Shown here: positions 24,950-32,409 of the stretch, in pieces
How positions within the stretch are numbered: position 1 is the first letter of the stretch
How the letters are laid out: every line of letters starts with the position of its first letter
Origin: Candidatus Omnitrophota bacterium
Lineage (GTDB): Bacteria; Omnitrophota; Gorgyraeia; Gygaellales; UBA12090
Reading direction: 5' to 3'
Assembly (NCBI GenBank): GCA_030674475.1
Contig: JAUSCZ010000033.1
Location: forward strand, 1-52,017
Length of the DNA stretch: 52,017 nucleotides
Notes under the pieces: generated by a model
What the model saw: the letters and a program-made list of their open reading frames with translations, nothing else
The model's database searches: none
Told to the model about the DNA's origin: nothing
Made by a program: the position numbers and the translations under genes

Positions 24950-25779
24950 TGAAAGTTCATCGGGCGGCATTTTTTCTCTGCCTAAGCGGGGTTTGTTTTT
25001 TAGTTGATTATCCGGCGTATAGTTCGCCTTTAAAGTCTGATAATGAGCAGATGGAATTGTATCTGGAGAAGCTTCAGGCTAATATTATTGAGGAAGAAAA
25101 AGCGGTTGAGTCGCTCAAAAAAAGGCATGAGGATATCTTAAAAAAGAAGCAAAACTCTAAAGAGCAAGAGGTAAAAAAAGAAAATAAAGAGCTGGATGCG
25201 CAGCAGAGTGAAAAAATCGCCACAGAGACCAAGCTTAAGGATTTGGAGTCTACGCAACATTCCCTGCGACAAAATAATCAAGAGCTTTTAAATTCCCTGG
25301 AACAGTCTATAGCCTCTATTCAAAATAAAAATAAGACAATTGAAGAATTAAAAAAGGTCCGGCTCGCGCCGCCTAGGGAAGAAGTTCTTGGCCGTCAAGC
25401 AAGCCTTAAGGGTGATTATTCTAAAGAAGAGGTGGCGACCAGGAAGCAATTAAATGCATTACGTGAGGAAAAGGTTTCCCTGGAAGGCCAGCTTAGGGCC
25501 TTGAAAGAAGAGCGTCTGGGCCGGTCAGCGCGCGATACCGTCCAAGCAGAGCCGCGCCCGGCTAAGAAAGGCCTGCCTGCCGACAAGGCAGGAAACGAGA
25601 AACAGAAAGAAGAAATTAAAGAAAATAGCTTTTCCGGGAAAAGCATTGATTCTAAAGGTTTAGGAAATAATAGGACTTCTTGTTTTGATCTGAGCCGGGA
25701 GAATAAGCCGGGGATTTTAAAGGGTTTTTTAGGCAAGGCCAAAAAACTTGATTCCTGGTGGCGGGAAAAAGTCTGGTAG
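24949..25779 (+). CDS. Secreted coiled-coil protein of the pilus operon
   Basis: A 276-residue protein with signal peptide (about 1-25, cleavage near AYSS) and a long heptad-like coiled coil (about 30-190; Glu/Lys/Leu-rich). A basic linker follows, and the C-terminal end is GFLGKAKKLDSWWREKVW. The linker at about 207-216 (GLPADKAG) is encoded by a dispersed palindrome. The gene is start-stop coupled to the secretin and precedes GspE, so a periplasmic scaffolding or secretin-stabilising role is plausible. I recognise no family. Confidence 0.6.
   Translation: MKVHRAAFFLCLSGVCFLVDYPAYSSPLKSDNEQMELYLEKLQANIIEEEKAVESLKKRHEDILKKKQNSKEQEVKKENKELDAQQSEKIATETKLKDLESTQHSLRQNNQELLNSLEQSIASIQNKNKTIEELKKVRLAPPREEVLGRQASLKGDYSKEEVATRKQLNALREEKVSLEGQLRALKEERLGRSARDTVQAEPRPAKKGLPADKAGNEKQKEEIKENSFSGKSIDSKGLGNNRTSCFDLSRENKPGILKGFLGKAKKLDSWWREKVW
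25572..25592 (+). repeat. Dispersed palindrome (CCTGCC type), in frame in a coding linker
   Basis: CCTGCCTGCC-gaca-AGGCAGG lies within the coiled-coil gene and encodes LPADKAG. The same palindrome occurs as a perfect 20-mer in ftsK (36148) and, diverged, upstream of ribE (46265). Confidence 0.6.
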
Positions 25780-25821
25780 TTAATAAAAGCGCATAGGATA
25801 TAATTAAAGGGATTTATAAAA

Positions 25822-27495
25822 GTGGCAATATCCAGTAATAAGAAAATAGGCGAAATGCTGGTGGAACAGGGCCTGCTTCTTGAGTCTCAGCTTGAGGAGG
25901 TTTTAAAAGAGCAAAAGCAGACCGGCGAGAAAATAGGCGAAATCCTGGTGCGTAAGGGTTGGCTTAGCCGCGAAGAGCGTGAGCGCTGTCTGACTATGCA
26001 AAGCGGGGTGGTTACCTTTAACCTTTCCGGGTATTTGATCAGTCCGGAGGTGGTGAAATTGGTGCCGGAGGATTTCGCCCGCAAATATAAGCTTATCCCA
26101 GTCTTTTTGATCGAAAATACCTTGACTGTGGCTATGGCCGACCCCAATAATGTCCTGATTATTGATGAATTACAGCGGATGACTAAACTTGTAATAGACC
26201 CGGTTTCTTCCGAAGAGTTGGAAATAAGGAAGGCCCAGGATCAGTGTTTTGGCGGCATCAGCAGTCTGGATGAGATTATCGCCTCAATTGATAAAACCAA
26301 GCTCGCCGAGCAGGAAAAGCAGGGTGAAGACGCCCCGATAATCAAGATTGTTAACTACCTTATTTTTCAGGCGGTTCAGTTCCGGGCCTCGGATATCCAT
26401 ATCGAGCCGGAAAAGAGAATCCTTAATATCCGTTACCGGGTTGACGGAATGCTGCGCCGGCATTATTCCCTGCCGATGGATTTAGCCGGAGCGATTATTT
26501 CCCGGATTAAGATTATGTCCGGATTAGACATCGCCGATAAACGCCTGCCCCAGGACGGCAGGATTATGATGAAAATAGGTAACCGGGATATAGATTTTCG
26601 GGTTTCCACCTGTCCTACGGTTTACGGAGAAAATGTGGTATTGAGGATTTTGGATAAATCCAGCTTGATTATCAGTCTTGAATTATTAGGGTTCCCGGCG
26701 CGGGAATCACAGTTGTTTCAAGAATTGATAACCGCTCCGTATGGGGTAATCTTAGTTACCGGGCCCACTGGAAGCGGCAAGACCACTACTTTATATTCGG
26801 CCTTGCAGGTCTTAAACAAAGAAAACGTGAATATAATGACGGTTGAGGACCCGGTCGAATATCAATTTCCCGGGGTGCGCCAGGTGCATGTTAATCCCCG
26901 GGCCGGCCTTACCTTTGCCGTTGCCCTGCGCTCTTTCTTAAGGCAGGACCCCAATATCCTTATGGTGGGGGAAATACGCGACCGGGAAACTGCTGAGATA
27001 ACGGTGCAGTCGGCCTTAACCGGCCACCTGGTTTTCTCCACCCTGCATACCAATGATGCCCCGACTGCCTTTACCCGGCTGATTAATATGGGAATTGAGC
27101 CTTTTTTGATTTCTTCTTCTTTGCTGGGGGTATTGGCTCAGAGATTAGCCAGGACGGTTTGCGAAAAATGCAAGGAATCGTATATCCCCAGCGATGAGGT
27201 TTTGAAAAGCTTAGGCCTGGAAGATAAAATCGGAAAGGGAGCTAAGTTTAATCGCGGCAAGGGCTGTCAACATTGCAATAAAAGCGGATATAGGGGAAGG
27301 ATAGGCGTCTATGAATTCTTGAAGATGAGCCCGGCCATCCAGGATTTGATATTGAAAAAAGCCGCGGCGGATGAAATCCGCTCCCAGGCAATCAAGGAAG
27401 GCATGGTTACTCTAAGAAAGGCGGCCATTGATAAATTAGTTTTGGGCTTTACCACAGTTGAGGAGGTGGTTCGCATCACCCTGGAGGCGGGATAA
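25822..27495 (+). CDS. pilB: Assembly ATPase GspE/PilB
   Basis: A 557-residue hexameric ATPase that powers pseudopilus assembly from the cytoplasm. An N-terminal MshEN-type domain (KIGEMLVEQGLLLESQLEEVL) is followed by the catalytic domain: Walker A GPTGSGKT at 314-321, Asp box (IMTVEDPVEY), Walker B (ILMVGEIRDRETAE) and His box (GHLVFSTLHTNDA). A CxxC...CxxC zinc site (CEKCKES, CQHCNKSG) lies near residue 455-490. GTG start. The operon has no PilT homologue in view, so a secretion pseudopilus or non-retracting pilus is more likely. Confidence 0.92.
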   Translation: MAISSNKKIGEMLVEQGLLLESQLEEVLKEQKQTGEKIGEILVRKGWLSREERERCLTMQSGVVTFNLSGYLISPEVVKLVPEDFARKYKLIPVFLIENTLTVAMADPNNVLIIDELQRMTKLVIDPVSSEELEIRKAQDQCFGGISSLDEIIASIDKTKLAEQEKQGEDAPIIKIVNYLIFQAVQFRASDIHIEPEKRILNIRYRVDGMLRRHYSLPMDLAGAIISRIKIMSGLDIADKRLPQDGRIMMKIGNRDIDFRVSTCPTVYGENVVLRILDKSSLIISLELLGFPARESQLFQELITAPYGVILVTGPTGSGKTTTLYSALQVLNKENVNIMTVEDPVEYQFPGVRQVHVNPRAGLTFAVALRSFLRQDPNILMVGEIRDRETAEITVQSALTGHLVFSTLHTNDAPTAFTRLINMGIEPFLISSSLLGVLAQRLARTVCEKCKESYIPSDEVLKSLGLEDKIGKGAKFNRGKGCQHCNKSGYRGRIGVYEFLKMSPAIQDLILKKAAADEIRSQAIKEGMVTLRKAAIDKLVLGFTTVEEVVRITLEAG

Positions 27496-27496
27496 A

Positions 27497-27531
27497 AATC
27501 CTCCCCTTACCAAGGGGAGGCGGGGAGGGGT
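27497..27531 (+). repeat. 35-bp dispersed repeat, copy 1
   Basis: Begins AATCCTCCCCTTACC and ends GGCGGGGAGGGGT; CCTCCCCTT and AAGGGGAGG form a 9-bp stem. Identical to 45055-45089 and one base different from 46206-46240. This copy lies between the GspE stop and the pilin promoter. Confidence 0.85.
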
Positions 27532-27537
27532 ACAGCC

Positions 27538-27566
27538 TTGAAAACATAGGTAAAATATGGTATACT
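27538..27566 (+). promoter_or_regulatory. Sigma70 promoter of the major pilin gene
   Basis: TTGAAA (27538-27543), 17-base spacer, TATACT (27561-27566), start about 27573. It gives the pilin a private promoter, as expected for the most abundant component. Confidence 0.65.
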
Positions 27567-27622
27567 TTTACTAAAGAGGCGCAGAAAAGGTCAGAAATAT
27601 ATTCTTACCAAGAGGAGGAAAT

Positions 27623-28132
27623 ATGAGTAAAAAGGGTTTTACTTTAGTCGAGTTAATGGTGGTTATCGCTATCATTGGGGTTTTGTCTTCAGTCCTTGCC
27701 CCCCAGCTTTTTAAGCAGATAAATAAGGGCAGGATAGCGGCTGCAGTTTCTTTTCATAACGCACTAAAAACAGCGGCAAACAGTTACTATTCGGATACAG
27801 AGCAGTGGCCGGCTGATGGAGCTACCGGCCAGGGCTGTCTTACCGCGATGACCCAAGGCAGTTGTCCTACAGGGTGGAGTGGTCCATATGTAGATAGGTG
27901 GCCGGGTGCTGGCCCTTGGGTAAGCAGCACTTATGCATGGGCAAGTAATTCTTCTAATCCTTGGGGCACTACTGCTGTGAGGTATGTTATACTTACTTGT
28001 GGTACTAGTAGTTGCACAACCGCAGATTTTGATGAGATTGATCGGAAAGTAGATGGAGGCACGGCTAGTGGTACTGCTGGCTCTATGCGTTATTCCGGAA
28101 CTACCGCCCAGTTATTAGTTTCAGCCAACTAA
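27623..28132 (+). CDS. gspG: Major pilin/pseudopilin, GspG-like
   Basis: A 169-residue prepilin with a short leader and perfect cleavage site MSKKG^FTLVELMVVIAIIGVLSSVLAPQL: Gly at -1, Phe at +1, Glu at +5, then the hydrophobic N-helix. The rest is Gly/Ser/Thr/Trp-rich with four Cys (GCLTAM, SCPTGW, CGTSSC) that could form disulfides. Length and the ...QWPADG...GPYVDRWP pattern are as in GspG-type proteins. AGAGGAGG precedes the ATG. Unlike the three following pseudopilins, the leader carries no inserted repeat. It has its own promoter and is followed by a 36-bp palindrome. Confidence 0.85.
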   Translation: MSKKGFTLVELMVVIAIIGVLSSVLAPQLFKQINKGRIAAAVSFHNALKTAANSYYSDTEQWPADGATGQGCLTAMTQGSCPTGWSGPYVDRWPGAGPWVSSTYAWASNSSNPWGTTAVRYVILTCGTSSCTTADFDEIDRKVDGGTASGTAGSMRYSGTTAQLLVSAN

Positions 28133-28148
28133 CCTAATAGCTAATCAA

Positions 28149-28184
28149 CACTCTCATAATGCGTAGCTACGCATTATGAGAGTG
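28149..28184 (+). terminator. 36-bp perfect palindrome after the pilin gene
   Basis: CACTCTCATAATGCGTAG is followed at once by its exact reverse complement, giving an 18-bp stem with no unpaired loop beyond the minimal hairpin. No T-run follows, so it is more likely an mRNA-stabilising or processing hairpin, or a partial attenuator, lowering minor pseudopilin levels relative to the pilin. A protein-binding site is the alternative. Confidence 0.5.
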
Positions 28185-28197
28185 AATATTGGTCCAT

Positions 28198-28713
28198 ATG
28201 TCTATCCTAAAGAATTGGCTAAAAGGATTCACCCCGATAGAAACTAATGAACAATCTGTGAGAAATAAGAGGTTTCTCCCGGGGTTTACTTTAGTTGAGA
28301 TTTCTATAGTTGTGGCTATCCTGGCGGTGGCCGGGACAGCGGCTGTGGTTAGCTATAGCAGTCTTCCGTCACTAAAGTTGGAGGCCGAGACAAGAAAGGT
28401 TTTAGCGGATATCTACTGGGCCAGGCAAAGGGCGGTGGCTACTAACATCGGTCATGCCCTGCGTTTCGACCAGGCCGGTAAAAAGTATTCCATCTACAAA
28501 TCTCCCACCGGCACCAGCAGTGATTTTACTTCTGCTAACTTTTTAAAGGAGATAATCCTGGGAATTTCCTTATCTTTGGCTCAGACTAATCTCTATGTGT
28601 ATTCGCCCAAGGGAAATATGTATCTTGATCAAACCAGTATTCAGTTTAATAATCAGGGAAAAACAAAAAATATAAGGGTTTTTGCCGAGACTGGCAATGT
28701 TAAGCTGGAATAG
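28198..28713 (+). CDS. gspH: Pseudopilin GspH-like with repeat-extended leader
   Basis: A 171-residue prepilin. The true N-helix follows PGFTLVEISIVVAILAVAGTAAVV, with Gly -1 and Glu +5. Before it lies a duplicated motif, KGFTPIE, separated by 19 codons that come from a 55-bp inverted repeat. The body has the GspH features: TRKVLADIYWARQRAVATN and a C-terminal beta region. ATG 28198 gives an about 31-residue leader; a GTG at 28259 inside the repeat would give a normal short leader (MRNKRFLPG). Neither start has a good ribosome-binding site, so the start is unsettled. Confidence 0.75.
   Translation: MSILKNWLKGFTPIETNEQSVRNKRFLPGFTLVEISIVVAILAVAGTAAVVSYSSLPSLKLEAETRKVLADIYWARQRAVATNIGHALRFDQAGKKYSIYKSPTGTSSDFTSANFLKEIILGISLSLAQTNLYVYSPKGNMYLDQTSIQFNNQGKTKNIRVFAETGNVKLE
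28231..28285 (+). repeat. 55-bp inverted-repeat element, copy A (in gspH)
   Basis: Begins ACCCCGATAGAAACT, ends AGGTTTCTCCCGGGGT; arms are imperfect complements. It is translated in frame as part of the prepilin leader, with TTC-AC at 28228 and TTT-AC at 28285 flanking a 57-bp (19-codon) step. Confidence 0.8.
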
Positions 28714-29128
28714 TAATTTCACCCCGTTAGAAACTATAGGGCGACCTATGAGAAAAAAGGGGTTTCTAACGGGGTTTACTTTAATTGAGACCATTGTGGC
28801 CCTGGCTATTCTGTCGCTTATCTTTCTGGATATGGCTCAAATTATCAAGATTGGCTATAGTGCCGGCTTAAAGAGCAAGAAATACGTTACTGCCTGTAGT
28901 TTATCTAGAGCTAAAATAGAGGAAAATAGCCGGGTTCCTCTGCCTGCTGATGGCATGGTCGCGGAAGATTATAACACTATTGCCGATTTTATGGATTTTA
29001 GAAGAGAAACGACAATTAGTAATTACAATGCGACCTACGGCGCCGCGTTAAAACAGGTTCTGGTAACCGTATATTGGGATAGTGGAGCCAGCAGTGTTTC
29101 TTTTACCACTCTTAAGGCGGATTATTAG
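28697..29128 (+). CDS. gspI: Pseudopilin GspI-like with repeat-extended leader
   Basis: A 143-residue prepilin whose N-helix is TGFTLIETIVALAILSLIFLDMAQII. Twenty residues before it there is a second motif FTPLE, encoded by copy B of the 55-bp element. ATG 28697 overlaps gspH by 17 nt and keeps both motifs; ATG 28748, inside the element and preceded by AGGG, would give the classical leader MRKKGFLTG. The body is short and compact with SRAKIEE after the helix, as in GspI. Third pseudopilin in the run. Confidence 0.75.
   Translation: MLSWNSNFTPLETIGRPMRKKGFLTGFTLIETIVALAILSLIFLDMAQIIKIGYSAGLKSKKYVTACSLSRAKIEENSRVPLPADGMVAEDYNTIADFMDFRRETTISNYNATYGAALKQVLVTVYWDSGASSVSFTTLKADY
28721..28775 (+). 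repeat. 55-bp inverted-repeat element, copy B (in gspI)
   Basis: Starts ACCCCGTTAGAAACTATAG and ends GGGTTTCTAACGGGGT. The outer 13 bases on each side (CCCCGTTAGAAAC and GTTTCTAACGGGG) are perfect complements. The middle has ATGAGAAAAAAGG, which could act as a start codon. Confidence 0.85.
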
Positions 29129-29761
29129 ATGACAAACGGTTTCACCCCGTTAGAGATAAGACGCCAAAGGCGGCTTACGACTGCCCGCGGTAACCTATCT
29201 CTGCCGGGGTTTACCCCGTTAGAAGCTGTAGAGCAACCTGTAAGAAATAAGAGGCTTCTATCGGGGTTTACTTTATTGGAGATGATGATTGCCCTGGCCA
29301 TATTCGCTCTGGCTGCTATCGGAGTGGGCGGGGCGATTGTTTCAGTTCAGCAGTCCTGGCAGAAGCAGAAGGCAAGTGTAAACCTGATTAATTCCGCCCG
29401 CTGGGGCCTGGAATTTATGGCCAATGAAATCAGAAGAGGCGGGGCATCTATAATTGCCAAGACGACAGTGGCTTCGGACGGAACCGATGAGGGAATTAAA
29501 TTTCGCTTGCCCGGAGTGGTGAGCGATTATGTGTTTTACTGGAGGGGAAACGGAAGCACTTTTGGAGACGCCAGCATTATATTCCGCGGGGTAGGCTCCA
29601 CGCTCTCTGTCGCTAATTCTTCAAGTAAAGAATTAGTTAATCTGATTGATGGTGCAAACCCAATCTTTAGTGTCAGCGGCGGCTTGGTTACCATTGATTT
29701 TACGGTAAAAAAGGGAAATAGCTCTTTTCGTTTAAAAACCGCGGTCAGGCCAAGGAATTAG
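29129..29761 (+). CDS. gspJ: Pseudopilin GspJ-like with two tandem leader insertions
   Basis: A 210-residue prepilin. The N-helix is SGFTLLEMMIALAIFALAAIGVGGAI. The leader from ATG 29129 (one base after the gspI stop) begins MTNGFTPLE, then 23 codons later LPGFTPLE, then 19 codons later SGFTLLE: two tandem insertions of the element. The long body (FMANEIRRGG, VVSDYVFYWRG, SGGLVTIDFTVKKG) fits GspJ. No internal ATG/GTG/TTG is well placed to bypass the extended leader here, so translation probably does include it, making an about 48-residue leader. Confidence 0.78.
   Translation: MTNGFTPLEIRRQRRLTTARGNLSLPGFTPLEAVEQPVRNKRLLSGFTLLEMMIALAIFALAAIGVGGAIVSVQQSWQKQKASVNLINSARWGLEFMANEIRRGGASIIAKTTVASDGTDEGIKFRLPGVVSDYVFYWRGNGSTFGDASIIFRGVGSTLSVANSSSKELVNLIDGANPIFSVSGGLVTIDFTVKKGNSSFRLKTAVRPRN
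29144..29210 (+). repeat. Inverted-repeat element, copy C1 (in gspJ, 67 bp)
   Basis: ACCCCGTTAGAGATAAG at the left and CTATCTCTGCCGGGGT at the right. The ends match the other copies, but the centre is different and 12 bp longer, with its own small inverted repeat (GCCaaaGGC). The flanking TTYAC step is 69 bp (23 codons), still in frame. Confidence 0.7.
29213..29267 (+). repeat. 55-bp inverted-repeat element, copy C2 (in gspJ)
   Basis: ACCCCGTTAGAAGCTGTAG at the left, AGGCTTCTATCGGGGT at the right; compensating changes (GAAGC/GCTTC) keep the stem paired. It shares only 'tt' with copy C1, so the two are true tandem copies. In frame, 57-bp step. Confidence 0.82.
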
Positions 29762-29776
29762 CAGCAAAAGTTTAAG

Positions 29777-30202
29777 ATGAGGCAATTTAACCCTAAAAAT
29801 AAGGGGAATAATAAGGGTCAGGTGCTAATGTTGGCTCTTATTATGTTTTCCATTGTGAGTGTCCTGAGCGCGGTTATGGCTTCAATGTGGCAGGCGGAGA
29901 TTGAGGTGCGTAATCAGGAGAGAAATAGCCTCAGGGCTTTTTGCCTGGCCCAGGCCGGGGCGGAAGAGGCCAAGGCCTGGGCCAGAAATAATTCCGGCGC
30001 TACTACTTCTTCGGATGTGTCTCTGGGAGGGGGCAGGTATAGGTATGTCGTAAGCAGTGCGACAGGAGAGAGAATAATTGATGCTACCGGCGAAACTTTA
30101 GATAGTTCAAGCAATGTTATAGCGACAAGAAAAATTCAGCTGAAGATTACAGGCTCAGGCGCAAGCGTGGCGCAAGTTTCATCCTCATGGGATGAGAAAT
30201 AG
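29777..30202 (+). CDS. PilX/GspK-like pilus assembly protein
   Basis: A 141-residue protein with an N-terminal membrane helix (KGQVLMLALIMFSIVSVLSAVMASMW) and the PilX-N/GspK signature EVRNQERNSLRAFCLAQAGAEEAKAWARN, followed by a small beta domain ending in KIQLKITG. It lacks the Glu+5 prepilin motif, like many PilX proteins. It is shorter than GspK (usually about 300 residues), so a PilX-type initiator at the pseudopilus tip is the best call. The 3' end overlaps the convergent ligase gene by 67 nt. Confidence 0.7.
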   Translation: MRQFNPKNKGNNKGQVLMLALIMFSIVSVLSAVMASMWQAEIEVRNQERNSLRAFCLAQAGAEEAKAWARNNSGATTSSDVSLGGGRYRYVVSSATGERIIDATGETLDSSSNVIATRKIQLKITGSGASVAQVSSSWDEK

Positions 30203-31296
30203 ATACCGGAAATTATCCACCAGATGAGGCTGACCTCAGGAAGGAAAAAGGTAAAATCAATCAGATTGTGGATAAGAAAGGCAAATATCGCTACAGCCAG
30301 GCCGGAAATTTCTTTTTTACCGGGGAAATCGCGTTTTATCAAATTATAAGTTTCATATATTATCCAGAGAAAAGAAATGATTCCGAGTGTTCCCATCTCC
30401 GCCCAGATTTGCAGGTAGGCGTTATGAGCATACCTGGACTGGCTGAGATTTAGGGCTCCCAGCCCTGTGCCCAGAAAAGGGAATAGTTTTATAATCCCCA
30501 GAGTTTCCTTCCAATAATCCCAGCGCCTGAGCATTGAAAATCCGGGTTGGTTGAATTGAGAGCCGCTATTTTGGCGAAGAAGAAAGATTAACAGGATAAT
30601 TGCCGACAGACTGGAAAGCAGGGCAATCTTCTTCCTGCCTTTTTGGTTATTCAGGTAAAAGTATAGCGTTAATCCCAGGAATAGGCTAAAAAGCGCTCCT
30701 AAGGATTTGGTGAAGAATAAAGCTAATCCCAGGGGCAAAATAAAGAAAATCCTCTTTTTAAAGGCCAGACTTAAAGGTATAATTATAATCAGGTATCCGG
30801 CTAAGGTGTTGGGGCTGATAAAGGGCAGGAAGGCCCGTCTTTGGCTAAGGTAGCCGATGAGGCCAGGCGGGGGAGTCTTTTCTTTAGCTAAATAATTAAG
30901 GATATATTCAAAACCAAAGAAATACTGGTAAATAGCCAATAAACTTATGCCTAACCCGGATAGGATGATGGTGGAAAGGACGCGCTTTTTGTTTTCAGGC
31001 GATAAGGAAAACGGGATTATAAATAGCAGTAGGCCGGTGAGATATTGCGGGAATTCCTTAAGGCTATAGGCTTTATCTTGAGAAAATAAGGTTGAAACAA
31101 TAAGAGACAGGATGAAGAGTATGAGTGGTGGCTTTAGTTTTGCCGGGAGGTTTTTTTGTATGCCTGCGCGCTTAACTATGACCCAGATGATCAGAAAAAG
31201 CAGAAGAACAGCCGAATAGACTAAATTTAAAACCGGGAAGGATAAGGAAGAGATGAAGGGCCGGCAAAAGATAAGCAAGAGTATCGCATAGAACAT
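30136..31296 (-). CDS. O-antigen ligase/polymerase-like membrane protein
   Basis: A 386-residue protein with about 11 hydrophobic segments and the Wzy/WaaL periplasmic loop motif: RRWDYWKETL ... GTGLGALNL ... YAHNAYLQIWAEMGTLG. WaaL-type enzymes join polyprenyl-linked glycans to lipid A-core or to proteins in the periplasm. It is divergent from the GT2 at 31328 with only 31 bp between the start codons, and convergent with the pilus operon. In pilus neighbourhoods such ligases can glycosylate pilins, so the pseudopilins are possible acceptors, but this is inference. Confidence 0.8.
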   Translation of the reverse strand: MFYAILLLIFCRPFISSLSFPVLNLVYSAVLLLFLIIWVIVKRAGIQKNLPAKLKPPLILFILSLIVSTLFSQDKAYSLKEFPQYLTGLLLFIIPFSLSPENKKRVLSTIILSGLGISLLAIYQYFFGFEYILNYLAKEKTPPPGLIGYLSQRRAFLPFISPNTLAGYLIIIIPLSLAFKKRIFFILPLGLALFFTKSLGALFSLFLGLTLYFYLNNQKGRKKIALLSSLSAIILLIFLLRQNSGSQFNQPGFSMLRRWDYWKETLGIIKLFPFLGTGLGALNLSQSRYAHNAYLQIWAEMGTLGIISFLWIIYETYNLIKRDFPGKKEISGLAVAIFAFLIHNLIDFTFFLPEVSLIWWIISGIYFSSHEDETCATLAPEPVIFS

Positions 31297-31327
31297 TATG
31301 TTTCAATTGTAGCTTTAAGATTAAAAA

Positions 31328-32299
31328 ATGTCAAATAGATTGGTAAGCATTGTTATGGTAACCCGGGGGTTAAAAAATTATCTTAGGTTGGGTCTGGAGG
31401 CTGTGCTTAAGCAGACTTATTCTTCTTGCGAAATTATAGTTGTTGATAATTCGCTGGAGCCTGATTTTGGCCGGGGGATAGAAAAGGATTATCCTGGGGT
31501 TAAGCTTTATTCAGCCGGCGAGAATCTGTTTTATTGCCAGGCGTTGAATAAAGGCATAAGTTTAAGCTCAGGCGAGTTTATTCTTTGCCTGAATGATGAT
31601 GTGGTTTTGGATAAGGATTTTTTGAAGGAGGCATTAAGAGGATTTGGCGTGGATAGCGCAATAGGCATGGTCAGCGGTAAGATTTTGCGCGCGGACGGTA
31701 AAACCATAGACTCAACCGGGCTGTTTTTAAGTATCTGGCGCACGGCTAAGGAAAGAGGATATGGGTTGCCGGATACCGGTAAATTTGAGCAAGAAGAATA
31801 TATCTTTGGGGTAAACGGCGCGGTTGCTTTTTACCGCAGGAAAATGCTGGATGAACTAAGAATAAATTCTGAGTATTTTGATTCTGATTTTCATATTTTT
31901 TATGAGGACCTGGATATTGCCTGGCGGGCCCAGAGAGCCGGCTGGAAGGGTTATTATATCCCTCAGGCAATAGCCTATCATACCCGGGGAGGCACGGTGC
32001 GCGGGGATGGGGGCATCAGTAAAAGATTCGCCCGCCATTACTTAGATGACGGCTTGTGCGCGGATTTAATAAAAAACCGCTGGCTGGCGATAATTAAAAA
32101 CGAGACACTGCCGGGATTCTTAAGTTTTTTGCCTTTTATCGTTCTTTATGATTGCGTCGCCGCGGCTTATTTAATATTTTTTAGGCCTCAGGCAGTGAAA
32201 AAACTTATTGCCGGGATCTTAAAATACCCGCGCTTGGCGCTTAACAAAAGAAGGCAGTTAAGCGAACGGGGAAAATTCTATGGTAGCCGCAAGCTTTAG
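31328..32299 (+). CDS. Glycosyltransferase family 2 (rhamnosyltransferase-like)
   Basis: A 323-residue GT2 enzyme: SIVMVTRG, IIVVDNS, LNDDVVLDKDF (metal-binding Asp pair), FGVNGAVAFYRRKML and FYEDLDIAWRAQRAGW. A C-terminal hydrophobic segment (SFLPFIVLYDCVAAAYLIFF) suggests membrane association. It resembles the enzyme at 218. The last five codons and the TAG stop are supplied by a dispersed repeat (32281-32338), so the original C-terminus was probably different. It may act with the divergent ligase. Confidence 0.82.
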   Translation: MSNRLVSIVMVTRGLKNYLRLGLEAVLKQTYSSCEIIVVDNSLEPDFGRGIEKDYPGVKLYSAGENLFYCQALNKGISLSSGEFILCLNDDVVLDKDFLKEALRGFGVDSAIGMVSGKILRADGKTIDSTGLFLSIWRTAKERGYGLPDTGKFEQEEYIFGVNGAVAFYRRKMLDELRINSEYFDSDFHIFYEDLDIAWRAQRAGWKGYYIPQAIAYHTRGGTVRGDGGISKRFARHYLDDGLCADLIKNRWLAIIKNETLPGFLSFLPFIVLYDCVAAAYLIFFRPQAVKKLIAGILKYPRLALNKRRQLSERGKFYGSRKL

Positions 32300-32338
32300 C
32301 TTGCGTTTTATGACGCAGGCTGAAGCCTGCGGCTACCA
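32281..32338 (+). repeat. Dispersed inverted repeat (GTAGCCGC...GCGGCTAC)
   Basis: TGGTAGCCGC at the left pairs with GCGGCTACCA at the right; inside each arm is a smaller inverted repeat (GCAAGCTttAGCTTGC and GCAGGCtgaaGCCTGC). It overlaps the GT2 3' end and provides its stop codon. No transposase is nearby. Confidence 0.8.
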
Positions 32339-32409
32339 ACATCATATTAACTGCGTACCGATTTTCTTGCAATTTGTATATTTATGTGATAAGAAAGAGA
32401 GGGATGAGT

